From: Mesorhizobium sp. WSM4904
GTDB taxonomy: Bacteria; Pseudomonadota; Alphaproteobacteria; Rhizobiales; Rhizobiaceae
DNA length: 64,000 bases
Direction: 5' to 3'
Assembly: GCF_029674545.1 (NCBI RefSeq)
Contig: NZ_CP121354.1
Location: 310,001-374,000, forward strand
Position 1 is the first letter of the stretch, and every line of letters begins with the position of its first letter. The notes under the pieces were generated by a model that saw nothing but the letters and a program-made list of their open reading frames with translations, made no database searches and was not told where the DNA came from. The position numbers and the translations under genes were made by a program. Shown here in pieces: positions 1-9,790 of the stretch.

Positions 1-18
1 ACTCCCATTTTGAACACC

Positions 19-1221
19 TTATTTTTTTGACTTCCCGAAGGCCTGGGCGATGTCTGCCCAGAGGTCCTCGATATTTTCCAATCCGACATTGAAGCGGATG
101 GTTCGGGGGCTGACGCCGAAGCGCGCCATCGAATTGAGACCCGGCGTCTGCTCGAGCGAGGCCTTTGCCGGCACGACCAGGCTTTCATGGCCGCCCCAGC
201 TGACGCCGATGCGGAAGAGCTTCAGCGCATCGACGAAAGCCGGAATGTCGACATCCTCCGTGACTTCGAAGGAGAACAGCCCGGCATAGCCGGCGAGCGT
301 CTTCTTGCCGGGATGGTTGGAGTAGGCGGGGTGATTGACCCGCTCGACCTGGCCATGCGCCTTGAGCCGCTCGGCAAGGGTCAGACCGCTCTTCATGTGA
401 TGCGGCAGTCTCAGCGGCAGCGTGCGCAGGCCGCGCAGCAAAAGCCAGCCCTCGAAGGGCGAGAGCTTGCCGCCGAGCGAGGAGTAGGTCTGCTCGTTGA
501 TGTGCCTGATATGTGCGGCGGAGCCCGCCACGACGCCGGCGACGGTGTCGCTGTGGCCGCCGAGATATTTCGAGGCCGAATGCAGCACCAGATCGACACC
601 GTGCGCGATCGGCTTCTGGAACACCGGCGTGGCCCAGGAATTGTCGATGGAAGTGACGATGCCCTGTTCCTTCGCCAGCCGCGCCAGATGGGCGATGTCC
701 TGCAGCTCGAACATCATCGAGGTCGGGCTTTCGAGGTAGAGCAGCTTTGCGCCAGGCAGCGCCGCCGCGACCGCGTCCGGATCGGAGCCATCGACATAGT
801 CGACCTTGATGTTGAGACGCGGAAACAGGCGCTCGAACAGACGGTAGGCGTCGCCATAGCAGTTGCGCACGGCAACGATGCGCTCGCCGGCGCCGACGAA
901 GGCGAGCACGGTGGCGCTGATCGCGGCCATGCCGCTGGAGAAACCGCGCGCCGCTTCGGCGCCTTCGAGCGCGGCGACGCGCGCCTCGAACTCCATCACC
1001 GTCGGATTGTCGCCGCGCGAATAGATCGGCTGGCGGCGACGACCGGCGAAGGTATCGGCCATGTCGGCGTAATTGTCGAAGGTGAACAGCGAGGTCTGGT
1101 AGATCGGCGGCACCACCGCGCCGCCGGGGAACGGATCGTCATGCGCCAGAAGCGTCGCCGCCTCGCCGAGATAGTCGCTGGCCAGGGAAGCCGGGTCGAA
1201 GCTTGTGGGCTGCTCGTTCAT
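19..1221 (-). CDS. metC: Cys/Met metabolism PLP-dependent enzyme (cystathionine beta-lyase type)
   Basis: A 400-residue fold-type I PLP enzyme of the Cys/Met metabolism family. The family cleaves or forms cystathionine and related thioethers; here the beta-lyase activity (cystathionine to homocysteine, pyruvate and ammonia) is the best guess. Visible landmarks are the substrate-loop motif YSRGDNPT near residue 67, SSGMAA near 95, the cofactor-ring aspartate in SIDNSWATP (D193) and the Schiff-base lysine in SASKYLGGHSD (K218). Length is normal for the family. The ATG overlaps the stop of the upstream GntR gene by an ATGA junction, so the two are co-transcribed and the regulator probably controls this enzyme. 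Family membership is clear; the exact substrate (cystathionine, cysteine or methionine) cannot be settled from sequence. Confidence 0.85.
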   Translation of the reverse strand: MNEQPTSFDPASLASDYLGEAATLLAHDDPFPGGAVVPPIYQTSLFTFDNYADMADTFAGRRRQPIYSRGDNPTVMEFEARVAALEGAEAARGFSSGMAAISATVLAFVGAGERIVAVRNCYGDAYRLFERLFPRLNIKVDYVDGSDPDAVAAALPGAKLLYLESPTSMMFELQDIAHLARLAKEQGIVTSIDNSWATPVFQKPIAHGVDLVLHSASKYLGGHSDTVAGVVAGSAAHIRHINEQTYSSLGGKLSPFEGWLLLRGLRTLPLRLPHHMKSGLTLAERLKAHGQVERVNHPAYSNHPGKKTLAGYAGLFSFEVTEDVDIPAFVDALKLFRIGVSWGGHESLVVPAKASLEQTPGLNSMARFGVSPRTIRFNVGLENIEDLWADIAQAFGKSKK

Positions 1222-1949
1222 TTGCGGTCCGAAAGTTTGAGGTTGGCAGCACCGCGCTTCAGGTCGTCCTCGACGGTGGCGATGAGCTTCAGCGCCTCGG
1301 CGCGGGCCCCCTCGGGGTCATGCGCGGCGATGCGGTCGAAAATGGTGCGGTGGTAGGGAAAGCTGGCGTGGCCGAAATCGCGCACGCCGAGCGGATGTTC
1401 CCAGAAGCGATGGAACAGCTCATACATGGCGGCGATGATCTGCTCGAACAGCGGATTACCGGAGGCGCGGAAGATCGCCTGGTGGAATTCCCAGTCCTCC
1501 TCCGAGGACATGCCGTCGCGGGTGCGGAAGGCCTCTTCCATGATGTCCAGCTTGCGCTCGATCTCGGCGAGCTCGGCCTTGCCGGCGCGGATGGCGCAGA
1601 GCGCGGCGGCCTCCGCCTCCAGCGCGCGGCGAATCTCCAGCGTGGACATCAGGCCGGCGAAATCGTTGCCGCGGGCAAGCGTCAGCGGCATGTGCAGCAT
1701 GTCTGGCGAGACGGCGGCCTTGAGATAGGTGCCGCTGCCCTGCCGCCGCTCGACGAGACCCAGCCCTTCCCAGCGCGTCAGCGCCTCGCGCACCGTGTTG
1801 CGGCTGACCTTGAGACGCTCGGCCAGGATACGCTCGGTCGGAAGTTTTTCGCCGGGCCCCAGCGCCTCCTGCCTGACGAAGCCCGCCAACGCCTTCAGCA
1901 CCGCGTCATCGCGGGCGGTCGTCTGGATGGGCGGGAGGCTGTCTGTCAC
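1218..1949 (-). CDS. FadR-type GntR transcriptional regulator (FCD domain)
   Basis: A 243-residue GntR regulator. The winged helix-turn-helix spans roughly residues 15-76, with the typical run LPTERILAERLKVSRNTVRE and the wing GSGTYL. An all-helical FCD ligand-binding domain follows at about 90-225, with the conserved His in FHQAI and a second His near FPYHRTI, typical metal-binding positions of the FCD fold. It is the first gene of a two-gene operon with the PLP lyase and overlaps it by four bases. A perfect TGGT-N3-ACCA palindrome lies 26 bp upstream of its start, which fits autoregulation by a FadR-like protein. The ligand is unknown; a sulfur amino acid or related acid is an inference from the neighbour only. 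Confidence 0.9.
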   Translation of the reverse strand: MTDSLPPIQTTARDDAVLKALAGFVRQEALGPGEKLPTERILAERLKVSRNTVREALTRWEGLGLVERRQGSGTYLKAAVSPDMLHMPLTLARGNDFAGLMSTLEIRRALEAEAAALCAIRAGKAELAEIERKLDIMEEAFRTRDGMSSEEDWEFHQAIFRASGNPLFEQIIAAMYELFHRFWEHPLGVRDFGHASFPYHRTIFDRIAAHDPEGARAEALKLIATVEDDLKRGAANLKLSDRK

Positions 1950-1974
1950 GCCGGCGGGACCTAAAGTGGTTCAA

Positions 1975-1985
1975 TGGTCCAACCA
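1975..1985. promoter_or_regulatory. Candidate GntR/FCD operator
   Basis: TGGTCCAACCA is a perfect palindrome of the TGGT-N3-ACCA type recognised by FadR-like GntR proteins. It lies 26 bp upstream of the regulator's start codon, in the position expected for autorepression. The match to the family consensus is seen; binding is inferred. Confidence 0.55.
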
Positions 1986-2075
1986 ATTTCTGCACAGGCC
2001 GAATTGAGAGTCAACAACCGAAATCGGGGGCAGAACCGAACGGCGCGGAGATGCGCCATTCGGTCCGATCGGCTC

Positions 2076-2199
2076 AGAGCGGTTCACCGTTCACGGAAAC
2101 CACTCTATCTCTTCGTTTTGACGCAGTTCCGAACGGAGGCTGCGGCGAAGTCGCCGAGCCTGAGCGTTTCATACTTTTCCTGGAATTGCTCACATCTAG
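2076..2199 (-). repeat. Family B intergenic element, copy 1 (interrupted)
   Basis: Carries the same blocks as the copies near 15.2, 24.2 and 41.4 kb: an AGAGCGGTTCACCGTT hairpin arm, CTATCTCTTCGTTTTGACGC, CAGTTCCGAACGG and a terminal CTTTTCCTGGAATTGCT. Here the middle is replaced by a short GC hairpin (GGCTGCGGCGAAGTCGCC) before the last block. It abuts the stop codon of the DJ-1-family gene. Confidence 0.75.
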
Positions 2200-2903
2200 C
2201 CGCGGCTGCGCGCCGGCGTGGCGGCCGTGCGGGCGCCGCGCCAGCGGGCGAACATTTCCTCGCGAGCCCGCCGCGAACCCGCGAGCCGCTCTTTTGCCTG
2301 CGCCAGGACAGCCGGCGGAGCCTCGGCAGGCGTGCCCGACCGGAAAGGAGGAGCCGGGGCATATTCGAGCGAGAGCTGCACCGTTTCGGCTTCGGCCTGG
2401 CCGAGGAGCCTCGCAACCAGCGCCAGGCCGAAATCGATCCCCGAGGTGACACCGCCGGCGGTAATCAGCCTGCCGTCCTCCACGATTCGCGCATCGACGG
2501 GCACCGCCCCGAACTCTTCAAGGAAGTCATGCGCATACCAATGTGTCGTCGCTCGCTTGCCCTTGAGCAGCCCAGCCGCGCCGAGCACCAGGGCGCCGCT
2601 GCACACCGAAGTGACATAACGCGCCTGCGCCGCGCGCTCCCGCACGAAATCGAGGACCGCCTGGTCCTCCAGCAGCGCGTTGACGCCTCCTCCGCCCGGA
2701 ACGCACAGCACGTCGAGAGGCGGACAATCGTCGAAGGTCACGGTCGGGTTGAGGGCCAGTCGCGTCGACGACATTACCGGATTGCGGTCCTTCCAGATCA
2801 AATCCACCTCGGCGCCCCTTGCCGATGCCAGGACCTCGTAGGGGCCGGTGAGGTCGAGCTGCTGGACGTTGGGGAACACGAGGATGCCGAAACGAAGGGT
2901 CAT
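2196..2903 (-). CDS. DJ-1/PfpI family protein (isonitrile hydratase-like)
   Basis: A 235-residue class I glutamine-amidotransferase-like protein of the isonitrile hydratase (InhA)/PfpI group. The nucleophile-elbow cysteine is in SVCSGALVLGAAGLL (C101), followed by the ATTHW motif (H121) and GGVTSGIDFGLAL, hallmarks of this subgroup. Known members hydrate isonitriles to N-formamides, but most are untested. It is transcribed away from a GlxA-type regulator 86 bp upstream that has the same DJ-1 domain plus an AraC domain, the usual pairing of a regulator and its target. The tail after about residue 195 is Arg/Ala-rich and probably disordered. The stop codon lies at the edge of a Family B repeat. 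Specific activity is unproven. Confidence 0.8.
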   Translation of the reverse strand: MTLRFGILVFPNVQQLDLTGPYEVLASARGAEVDLIWKDRNPVMSSTRLALNPTVTFDDCPPLDVLCVPGGGGVNALLEDQAVLDFVRERAAQARYVTSVCSGALVLGAAGLLKGKRATTHWYAHDFLEEFGAVPVDARIVEDGRLITAGGVTSGIDFGLALVARLLGQAEAETVQLSLEYAPAPPFRSGTPAEAPPAVLAQAKERLAGSRRAREEMFARWRGARTAATPARSRG

Positions 2904-2989
2904 GGAAATCTCCGCAGGTTGACTCCCGGCAATCTAAGGCATCATGCTTTGGCGCGATCGCCAATCATCCCTCGTTTCCGGCCAAATCA

Positions 2990-3937
2990 ATGCACCGCAT
3001 CGAAGTTCTTGCCTATCCCGACGTCCAACTCCTCGACGTCAGCGGGCCACTTCAGGTCTTCGCCAGCGCCAACGACTTCATGCTGCAGGCAGGTGAGCCC
3101 GCGGCGTACGAGGCCGTGGTCGTCGCCGCTTCACCGCGGGTGAGAACGTCGGCAGGTCTCGTGCTCGAGACCGCGGCGCTCTCGCCGCCCAATGCCGAGA
3201 TCGATATGCTGATCGTGCCAGGCGGGTGGGGCGTCAACGCGGCCTGCGAGGATCCCCAGCTCGTCCAGTGGATCATCGGCCGCTCGCGCGGCGCCAGGCG
3301 AACGGCTTCCGTCTGCAGCGGCGCCATGCTGCTGGCGACGACCGGTCTCCTCGATGGCCGTCGCGCGGTCACCCATTGGGGGCGCTGCGCGGAATTCGCC
3401 CGGCGATTTCCTGCGGTCCGCCTCGAACCCGATCCGATCTTCATTCGCGACGGCAATGTCTGGACGTCCGCCGGCGTGACGGCGGGAATAGATCTGGCCC
3501 TTTCCTTCGTCGAGGCCGACCTTGGCCGGCGCATGGCGCTTGCGGTGGCGCGCGAGTTGGTCGTCTTCCTGAAACGCCCAGGCGGCCAGGCGCAGTTCAG
3601 CCAGGCACTCAAGCTGCAGGATGGCGATGGGCGCTTCGACAAGCTGCATGGCTGGATTCTGGAAAACCTGGGCAGCGACCTTTCGCTGCCGAAACTGGCC
3701 GAACGCGCCAATATGAGCCCGCGCAGCTTCTCGCGGCACTATCGGGAGGCAACCGGTCGGACACCCGCCCGCGCGGTCGAAGAGATCCGCATCGAGGCCG
3801 CACGACGGATGCTGGAACAGGGACTGGCCGTGAACCAGACGGTCCGGCGCTGCGGCTTCGGCTCGGAAGAGACGATGCGACGCGGCTTTCTACGCACCCT
3901 CGGCACCAACCCGCGTGATTACCGCGAGCGGTTCTGA
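2990..3937 (+). CDS. GlxA-family transcriptional regulator (DJ-1 plus AraC HTH)
   Basis: A 315-residue two-domain regulator. Residues 1-190 form a DJ-1/PfpI domain with a cysteine at the elbow position (TASVCSGAML, C109) and the VTHWGRC motif. Residues about 215-315 form an AraC double helix-turn-helix (LPKLAERANMSPRSFSRHY, then the second HTH ending GTNPRDYRERF). Such proteins sense small metabolites through the N-terminal domain. It diverges from the DJ-1 hydratase-like gene and likely controls it. Its last 48 bases overlap, tail to tail, the end of the next AraC gene on the other strand. No strong ribosome binding site is seen before the chosen ATG, but the N-terminus aligns with the DJ-1 fold start. 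Confidence 0.88.
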   Translation: MHRIEVLAYPDVQLLDVSGPLQVFASANDFMLQAGEPAAYEAVVVAASPRVRTSAGLVLETAALSPPNAEIDMLIVPGGWGVNAACEDPQLVQWIIGRSRGARRTASVCSGAMLLATTGLLDGRRAVTHWGRCAEFARRFPAVRLEPDPIFIRDGNVWTSAGVTAGIDLALSFVEADLGRRMALAVARELVVFLKRPGGQAQFSQALKLQDGDGRFDKLHGWILENLGSDLSLPKLAERANMSPRSFSRHYREATGRTPARAVEEIRIEAARRMLEQGLAVNQTVRRCGFGSEETMRRGFLRTLGTNPRDYRERF

Positions 3938-4936
3938 CCGTGCCTTCTCGCGCCAGCCGGCAGGGCTGGCCGCCGTCACACGCCGGAACTCACGGTTGAA
4001 ATTCGATTTGGTCTGGAAGCCGGATTCCAACATCACCGCTGTCACTGACATATCGGTATCACGCAGTAGCCGGCAGGCTTCGGCAATGCGGAAATCATTG
4101 ATGTATCGCGAAACGTTCTTGCCGGCCAGCCGGTTGACCGCGCCGGAAATCTGGCGGGCAGGCACACCGGCGCGGCGTGCCAGCCGCGACAATGTCAGGT
4201 TCTCGTCACGGGAGAGTTTCTGCTCGACCAAAAGCTTGTGGATCCGGTCGAGGACCTGGCGGTCCTGCGCCGTCGCGTATGTAGCTGCAGCCTCCACGGC
4301 GGCAACGGGCTCGGCCCGCGCGCGAGCGGCGACTATAGCCGTCAGGCCGATGAGGAGCAGGCCGAGAAAATTTGCATTGCTGACCAGGAAGGCTGCGTTC
4401 TTGCCCCTGCTCCATTCGAAATCCATGAAGACCGCGAAATCGAAGAAGGCCGACAGACAGAGCGACAAGGCGGCAATGACGAGCGCCCGATGCGCGGCGA
4501 CCGCACCGTCGAAGCGCGCCTCGTCCAGCGCATCGGGGCCGGCGCGGCCAAGATCGAGCACGGCCAGTGCATAGCCGACAAAAATCACGATAAGCGCAGG
4601 ATCGATCAGCCGCGGGGCCAACGGCAGCAATGCCAGAACGAGAGCAGGCGGAGCCGCATGCAGCCAGCGGAAGCCGTTTGCGTCCCCGGTGCCGCGATGA
4701 ATCAGGCTGCGAAAACTTGTCAGCACCAAAGGCGGCAGGCAACTTGCCACCACAGGCAGCACATAGCGCAGCGCCGTTATGTCGTAGCCCCAGCGCAGGC
4801 CGATGAAGACCGATTGCAGGGCGCACAGGCCAACCAGGGCGAGGAATGGCCGACTTGGCCGCTCGGCGCGCAGCATACGGCCAAGCAGGATCAGCAGCAG
4901 CAGGGCAACGACGAAAGGCAGCGGAACGAAAATCAC
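3890..4936 (-). CDS. Membrane-anchored AraC-family regulator
   Basis: A 348-residue protein with a multi-pass hydrophobic N-terminal half (several helices between residues 1 and about 205, beginning PLPFVVALLLLILL) and a C-terminal AraC DNA-binding domain (about 240-335, LSRLARRAGVPARQISGAVN and SVTAVMLESGFQTKSNFNREF, ending AASPAGWR). Membrane AraC proteins of this layout probably sense a signal in or outside the membrane. It is divergent from the secreted hydrolase gene, with two GATCGCGATC palindromes between them. Its 3' end overlaps the GlxA-type gene by 48 bp in convergent orientation. The ligand is unknown. Confidence 0.82.
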   Translation of the reverse strand: MIFVPLPFVVALLLLILLGRMLRAERPSRPFLALVGLCALQSVFIGLRWGYDITALRYVLPVVASCLPPLVLTSFRSLIHRGTGDANGFRWLHAAPPALVLALLPLAPRLIDPALIVIFVGYALAVLDLGRAGPDALDEARFDGAVAAHRALVIAALSLCLSAFFDFAVFMDFEWSRGKNAAFLVSNANFLGLLLIGLTAIVAARARAEPVAAVEAAATYATAQDRQVLDRIHKLLVEQKLSRDENLTLSRLARRAGVPARQISGAVNRLAGKNVSRYINDFRIAEACRLLRDTDMSVTAVMLESGFQTKSNFNREFRRVTAASPAGWREKARSEPLAVITRVGAEGA

Positions 4937-4977
4937 GGCAGTCTCGAGAGCAATCGACTGCCGGGATAATGGCCCAG

Positions 4978-5008
4978 ATCGCGATCAAGAACGACCTCGA
5001 TCGCGATC
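4978..5008. promoter_or_regulatory. Paired GATCGCGATC palindromes, candidate operator
   Basis: The perfect 10-bp palindrome GATCGCGATC occurs at 4978-4987 and again at 4999-5008. The 21-bp pitch is two helical turns, so both copies face the same side of the helix. They sit between the divergent AraC regulator and the hydrolase gene. Binding is an inference. Confidence 0.4.
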
Positions 5009-5075
5009 CAGGACGCGCAAGAAAGGCGTCATCGGCAAATCATCGCCCGGCCTTTTCGACCAAGCGAGGTTTCCC

Positions 5076-6143
5076 ATGACGCTTTCCCGTATCCTCTCCG
5101 CCGCCGCGCTTGTGGTGGCGACCGTCGCACCGGTGCATGCCGCCGAAGTCGGTCTGCGCGAAATTTCAATCGCCGCGCCGGAACGCGGCCGCGATCTCCA
5201 GGTGTTCGTCTGGTATCCGGCCGAGGCCGGCGGCGAAGCCATCGTGCTCGGCGACAACAAGGCTTTCAAGGGCGTGCCGGCCTTCAAGAATGCGCCACCG
5301 CTCGAGGGGCGCTTTCCCTTGGTCGTGCTGTCGCACGGGTCAGGCGGGCGCGTGCAAGGCATGGCCTGGCTGGCGACGGAACTGGCCAGAGCGGGCTTCA
5401 TCGTGGCCGGCCCCAATCATCCCGGCACGACCAGCGGCGACTCGACGCCGGCCGAGACGCCGAAATTGTGGGAGCGCACACAGGATCTTTCGGCCGTGAT
5501 CGACGCGATGACGGCCGATCCGACATGGGGCAGCGTCGTCGACGGCGACAGGATCGGCGTGCTCGGCTTTTCGCTCGGCGGCGCCGCGGCGATGGAGATT
5601 GCCGGCGCCCGCGCCAGCCTCGACGCCTATGCCCACTATTGTGACGAATACAAGAAATGGGACTGCGCCTGGTATGCGGGCGGCATCGGCTATCGCAACG
5701 ACGCGGTCGTGCATGTCGACAAGCTCGACCTGCGGACGATCGACAAGGCACGCTTCGACCAATCAAACCTTGACCCCCGTGTCAAAGCGGCCGTGCTGGT
5801 CGATCCCGGCCTTGCGCCGGCCTACGACGCCGCGAGCCTTAAGGCGATCACGATCCCGATGGATTTCATCAATCTCGGCAGTGTCGATACGATCCCCGAG
5901 GGGGTGATTGCCGACAAGCTGGCGGCGCTGACGCCGCGAGGAACTTATGCCTCCGTCAACGGCGCCATCCATTTCAGCTTCCTGCAGGAATGCAAGCCAG
6001 GCGGCGCCGAGCTGCTGAAGGACGCGGGTGAAATCGACCCTATTTGCGCCGACGGCGGCAGCCGGTCACGCGCCGAGCTTCACGCCGAGCTGATCGGCTT
6101 GATACGGAGCGACCTGCAGCGGACCCTCAAGGACCCCATGTGA
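5076..6143 (+). CDS. Secreted alpha/beta hydrolase (dienelactone/PAF-acetylhydrolase-like)
   Basis: A 355-residue alpha/beta hydrolase. The ATG at 5076 is chosen because it begins a clean Sec signal peptide (MTLSRILSAAALVVATVAP, cleavage after VHA near residue 22); the frame is open further upstream. The oxyanion region is LVVLSHGSGG (residue ~83-91), the nucleophile elbow is GFSLGG (S166) and the likely catalytic His is in GAIHFSFLQEC near residue 300. Four cysteines in the mature part may form disulfides. The family includes esterases and lipase-like enzymes acting in the periplasm. The gene's last 78 bp overlap, tail to tail, the DUF2161 gene. It is divergent from the membrane AraC regulator, which may control it. 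Substrate unknown. Confidence 0.82.
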   Translation: MTLSRILSAAALVVATVAPVHAAEVGLREISIAAPERGRDLQVFVWYPAEAGGEAIVLGDNKAFKGVPAFKNAPPLEGRFPLVVLSHGSGGRVQGMAWLATELARAGFIVAGPNHPGTTSGDSTPAETPKLWERTQDLSAVIDAMTADPTWGSVVDGDRIGVLGFSLGGAAAMEIAGARASLDAYAHYCDEYKKWDCAWYAGGIGYRNDAVVHVDKLDLRTIDKARFDQSNLDPRVKAAVLVDPGLAPAYDAASLKAITIPMDFINLGSVDTIPEGVIADKLAALTPRGTYASVNGAIHFSFLQECKPGGAELLKDAGEIDPICADGGSRSRAELHAELIGLIRSDLQRTLKDPM

Positions 6144-6782
6144 GTGCACGGCGGCCTGGCCGAGCTCGGTCAGCGCGTAGATGCCGCGCTCCGCCCTGGC
6201 GAACCAGCCATAGTAATTGTGCAGCAGGATGCTGGCCGCGCGCGGCGAAAGAGCCTTGAGGTCGCGCGGCCGCTTCGGGCCGTCGGCCATGGCGGCGGCG
6301 CAGGCGATGGCCTCCTGGCGGTAGGCGGTCATGATGGGCTTTCGCCGCGTGCTGCCGCCGATGGACGGGTCGCCCTTGCGGCGGTGATGTTCCTCGACCA
6401 GGCGCGAGCGGCGCCTCGGGTCGCGCCGGGGCGGCACGGCGGCCGGGCTGAGCAGCAGCTCGACCTTGCCCTTTCCGTCGACCGCCAGCAGGCCGAAGCC
6501 AAGCCGCCGGCAGAGCGCGCGAAAACGGCGGTCGTGCTCGCGGCCCTTGCCGCGCGCCGACATCCGGGCGGCGAGCCAGACTTCGTCGCAGGCCGCCGCG
6601 CGATCGACGCCCTGCAGCACGAGTTCGAGATTGAACTGCAGCTTCAGCTCGCAGATGACGACCACGGGCGGCTCTCCCTCGCGCAGCCCGACGATGTCGC
6701 AACCGCCGACTTCGCCCTTGACGGTGAAGTCCAGGCTCTCGAGGAACCGCTTCACCGGGGCATAGAGGGATGTTTCCTGCAT
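6066..6782 (-). CDS. DUF2161 family protein, putative PD-(D/E)XK nuclease-like
   Basis: A 238-residue protein of the DUF2161 family. The N-terminal half shows a PD-(D/E)XK-like arrangement: GGCDIVG (D29) followed by VVVICELKLQF (E45, K47) and a conserved Q in QGVDRA. Residues about 160-215 form a winged-helix-like part (RPRDLKALSPRAASILLHNYYGWFARAERGIYALT). Whether it cleaves DNA is unknown; the active-site triad is intact. The C-terminal 26 codons overlap the 3' end of the convergent hydrolase gene. It has no obvious operon partner. Confidence 0.75.
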   Translation of the reverse strand: MQETSLYAPVKRFLESLDFTVKGEVGGCDIVGLREGEPPVVVICELKLQFNLELVLQGVDRAAACDEVWLAARMSARGKGREHDRRFRALCRRLGFGLLAVDGKGKVELLLSPAAVPPRRDPRRRSRLVEEHHRRKGDPSIGGSTRRKPIMTAYRQEAIACAAAMADGPKRPRDLKALSPRAASILLHNYYGWFARAERGIYALTELGQAAVHSHGVLEGPLQVAPYQADQLGVKLGA

Positions 6783-6918
6783 GGCAAAGGCATAACCGAT
6801 TCGCGGCTAACCGACCCAGCACAAGCAGGTGAGATTTCCGCCGCTGTTCGGCGGATCCGCTTGCGGACCGACGGCTGACAGACCAAAGCGCGTCGCGATC
6901 TTTCAGGTTCGCTCCCTG

Positions 6919-6984
6919 CGCTTTAGGTTTACGCATGTCTTTGCCCCGAAACCGGTTCCCACTTTCGGGAGACATGCTTTAGCG
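6919..6984. repeat. Palindromic GCATGTC...GACATGC intergenic repeat (Family D)
   Basis: An inverted repeat with arms GCATGTC and GACATGC around CCCCGAAACCGG and CACTTTCGGG, preceded by CTTTAGG and followed by CTTTAGC. This layout resembles a short repeat common in Rhizobiales genomes. The rest of 6783-7062 shows no gene. Confidence 0.5.
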
Positions 6985-7062
6985 ACGACCAGCTGTTGGA
7001 AGAGACGGCATTGGATCGATCCGAGGGGAAGTTCCTGTCGATTGCCGAGCAGGCTCCGTGGA

Positions 7063-7533
7063 TTATTGCCTGGCGAACGAGCCTGAATAGGTTTGGCCGG
7101 CAAGCGCATAGGTGGCGGCCAGCGTTCCGTCGGGCTGCATCGTAAAGGTGGCGTCCGCGCCATTCGGCAGGCGCCCAAGCTTCAATGTGTTTCCGACAAT
7201 CCTGCCGGCGCCGTCGGCGACCCCCGGCTTGTAGTCGGCTACATCACCCCAGGCATAGCTGACCGTCACCTGACCGCCGAAAGAAACCGTCAGCACGGCC
7301 AGCTTGCCTTCATACATGCCATCCAGCCGTCCGGCCCATATGCCTGAAAATGCGGCATATCTGGCCGGAACGCCCTTGCCGGGAGGCGTGATCGCCACGG
7401 TTTGGTCCAAGACAGCCAAATCGGGGGACGCAGGCGCCGCGACGACAGCCGGAGCAGGTTGCGGCGGAGGAAGAGGCGTCGTCTCGGGAGCCGACTGGCA
7501 GGCGGCGAGCGCGAATGCCGAGAAGCCGAGCAT
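7063..7533 (-). CDS. Small lipoprotein, unknown function
   Basis: A 156-residue protein beginning MLGFSAFALAACQS, which gives a lipobox LAAC with the lipid-modified cysteine at residue 12, followed by a Pro/Ala-rich linker (PPPQPAPAVVAAPA) and a globular domain of about 110 residues with a beta-rich pattern (FSGIWAGRLDGMYEGKLAV, VTVSYAWG). The frame stays open back into the tRNA-Ala gene, so the start was moved to the first Met after the tRNA; it lies only 15 bp from the tRNA 3' end, and no clear Shine-Dalgarno is present. The signal peptide is short and lacks a basic residue, so the start is uncertain. I do not recognise the family. Confidence 0.6.
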   Translation of the reverse strand: MLGFSAFALAACQSAPETTPLPPPQPAPAVVAAPASPDLAVLDQTVAITPPGKGVPARYAAFSGIWAGRLDGMYEGKLAVLTVSFGGQVTVSYAWGDVADYKPGVADGAGRIVGNTLKLGRLPNGADATFTMQPDGTLAATYALAGQTYSGSFARQ

Positions 7534-7548
7534 GAGATAAGGACTGTT

Positions 7549-7624
<76 letters not shown>

Positions 7625-7789
7625 ACTCCCGGCAGTCAGCCGGCGCCGTTTCCGGCGAAGAGATCAGGCGCGGCTGGGAACCGCGCCGTCGTTTAGTGCT
7701 GGCGGCTTCTAGCGCCGCCTTCGGTCAAGATCAAGCCTTGAAAGGCCGCTTTTTCGTCACAGGCCAAAATGGCCGGCAAACGATCAAAA

Positions 7790-8185
7790 TCAGACCTCGT
7801 CCTCGTCGTCGCCGACGCCGATCATGTCGGAGACGTCGTCGTCCTCTTCCTCCTCGTCGGCAAGGAAGGTGTCGTCGTCATCGTCGCCGAGATCGACATC
7901 ATCCTCGTCATCGTCGAGATCGGGCAGATCGTCGCCGCCGCCCTTGGTCTCCTCGTCCGCGTCCTCCAGCGAGACGATTTCGGCGCCTTCCTCCTCCTCG
8001 GCGTCGATTTCCTTTTCGGAGACGTCCTCATCCTCCTCGATGGCGGAGATCTTGCCCTCATCGAAATAGGAGCGCGGATAGCTCTTGCCGGTATAGGGCG
8101 AGACGATCGGGTCCTTGTTCAGGTCGTAGAATTTCCGCCCCGTTTCGGGGTCGACACGCTTTGTGCCAAGTTCAGGTTTTGCCAC
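7790..8185 (-). CDS. TIGR02300 family acidic protein
   Basis: A 131-residue protein of the TIGR02300 (FYDLN acid) family, found across alphaproteobacteria, function unknown. The conserved head is AKPELGTKRVDPETGRKFYDLNK, then SPYTGKSYP. The C-terminal two thirds is extremely acidic, with runs of Asp and Glu. The GTG start at 8185 is chosen because the family begins M-A-K-P-E-L-G; the frame is open further upstream but that part has no family match. It is divergent from aroA, 196 bp away. The low complexity of the tail makes length unreliable between strains. Confidence 0.88.
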   Translation of the reverse strand: MAKPELGTKRVDPETGRKFYDLNKDPIVSPYTGKSYPRSYFDEGKISAIEEDEDVSEKEIDAEEEEGAEIVSLEDADEETKGGGDDLPDLDDDEDDVDLGDDDDDTFLADEEEEDDDVSDMIGVGDDEDEV

Positions 8186-8297
8186 GGCAAGCCTCGTCAA
8201 AAAAAGAATGGTCCCCTTAACCGCAGTTTTCCGTGCTGTCAAAGCCAAAAGACATGTCCCGAAAACCCGCTTTTCAAAGGCCCGCACGAGGGGATGA

Positions 8298-9740
<1,443 letters not shown>

Positions 9741-9790
9741 GGGTGATGGCAATCGCAAACTTGGGAGATTGGCACCCAACATCCTTCCCG

